DNA of 64,000 bases from Limnephilus marmoratus (lineage: Eukaryota > Arthropoda > Insecta > Trichoptera > Limnephilidae): assembly GCA_917880885.1 (NCBI GenBank), contig OU862907.1, positions 70,365,072 to 70,429,071 of the forward strand, given 5' to 3'. The notes under the pieces were generated by a model. That model saw only the letters and a list, made by a program, of their open reading frames with translations, was not told where the DNA came from and did not search any database. Each line of letters opens with the position of its first letter. Position 1 is the stretch's first letter. The translations under genes and the position numbers were made by a program. Shown here piece after piece: positions 63,769 through 64,000 of the stretch.

Positions 63769-64000
63769 AATTAGGAACTATAATATATAATACATTCTTT
63801 AACACTTTGCACTCCTATTGGAATCACTAATGACCAGTAGTCTACTCTGGGGTTGAAAAAAATAAACATAATTTCCTTAAAAGTTAAAAAAATTATATTA
63901 TTTTACTCATTCTTTTTAGACAACCTGTTTCTTCTATGTGGTGACCATGCAGCGCGATAACATATTAGATCGATATTATTCGAAGAAAGTCACTAAACAC
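63769..64000. other. Upstream sequence to window end
   Basis: AT-rich. No promoter element can be called with confidence. Confidence 0.3.

Overview
The window looks like nuclear DNA of an arthropod, most likely an insect. It is AT-rich, has isolated exons with GT/AG borders and no operons, and is packed with eukaryotic mobile elements: Jockey/CR1-like LINEs, Penelope-like elements (PLEs) with GIY-YIG endonucleases and hammerhead-type motifs, mariner, Tigger/pogo, several hAT elements and tRNA-derived SINEs. The species cannot be fixed from sequence alone.

The dominant structure is a very large, old inverted duplication. The left arm (1 to about 18,960) runs antiparallel to the right arm (about 26,620 to 46,351, probably further). 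The middle (about 18,960-26,620) is not mirrored. Blocks pair as follows: 1-3549 with 40,838-44,700; 3550-4640 with 39,053-40,838; 4640-4675 with 36,595-36,633; 7522-9389 with 33,777-35,453; 11,048-12,780 with 30,845-33,780; 17,228-18,118 with 28,333-30,735; 18,600-18,960 with 26,620-26,990. The blocks are separated by insertions present in one arm only, so the other arm shows the empty target site. That defines the ends and target duplications of a PLE, a mariner, a Tigger, two hAT-type elements and two short retroposons unusually clearly.

The gene carried by the duplication encodes an NLR-like protein. The left copy (1-3543, + strand, cut by the window edge) is an intact open frame with a NACHT-type NTPase and C-terminal ankyrin repeats. 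The right copy (46,351 down to 41,334, - strand) is a decayed paralogue with stops, frameshifts, a lost Walker B aspartate and a transposon-truncated end. It shows what lies upstream of the left copy: a class-3-lipase-like hydrolase with a GHSLG serine motif and a long linker. The inferred architecture is lipase, linker, NACHT, ankyrin: a sensor NTPase with an enzymatic N-terminal module.

Other regions: 9390-11,047 PLE with inverted ends; 12.8-17.2 kb a LINE with open ORF1 and ORF2; 19.7-22.1 kb a threefold nest of repeats around a decayed hAT; 22,134-23,480 a near-perfect 203-bp satellite; 26,992-28,332 hAT; 28,538-29,608 mariner; 36,634-39,051 Tigger; 46.4-50.6 kb old repeats; 51.7-53.7 kb a 5'-truncated LINE; 53,731-55,072 a second PLE; 55.2-59.3 kb a LINE with only a few lesions; 59,391-60,779 a hAT-like element and a Tigger-like MITE. 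Minus-strand exons at 50.8, 61.9, 63.4 and 63.7 kb belong to one or more unrecognised host genes; two of them have partial tandem copies beside them.
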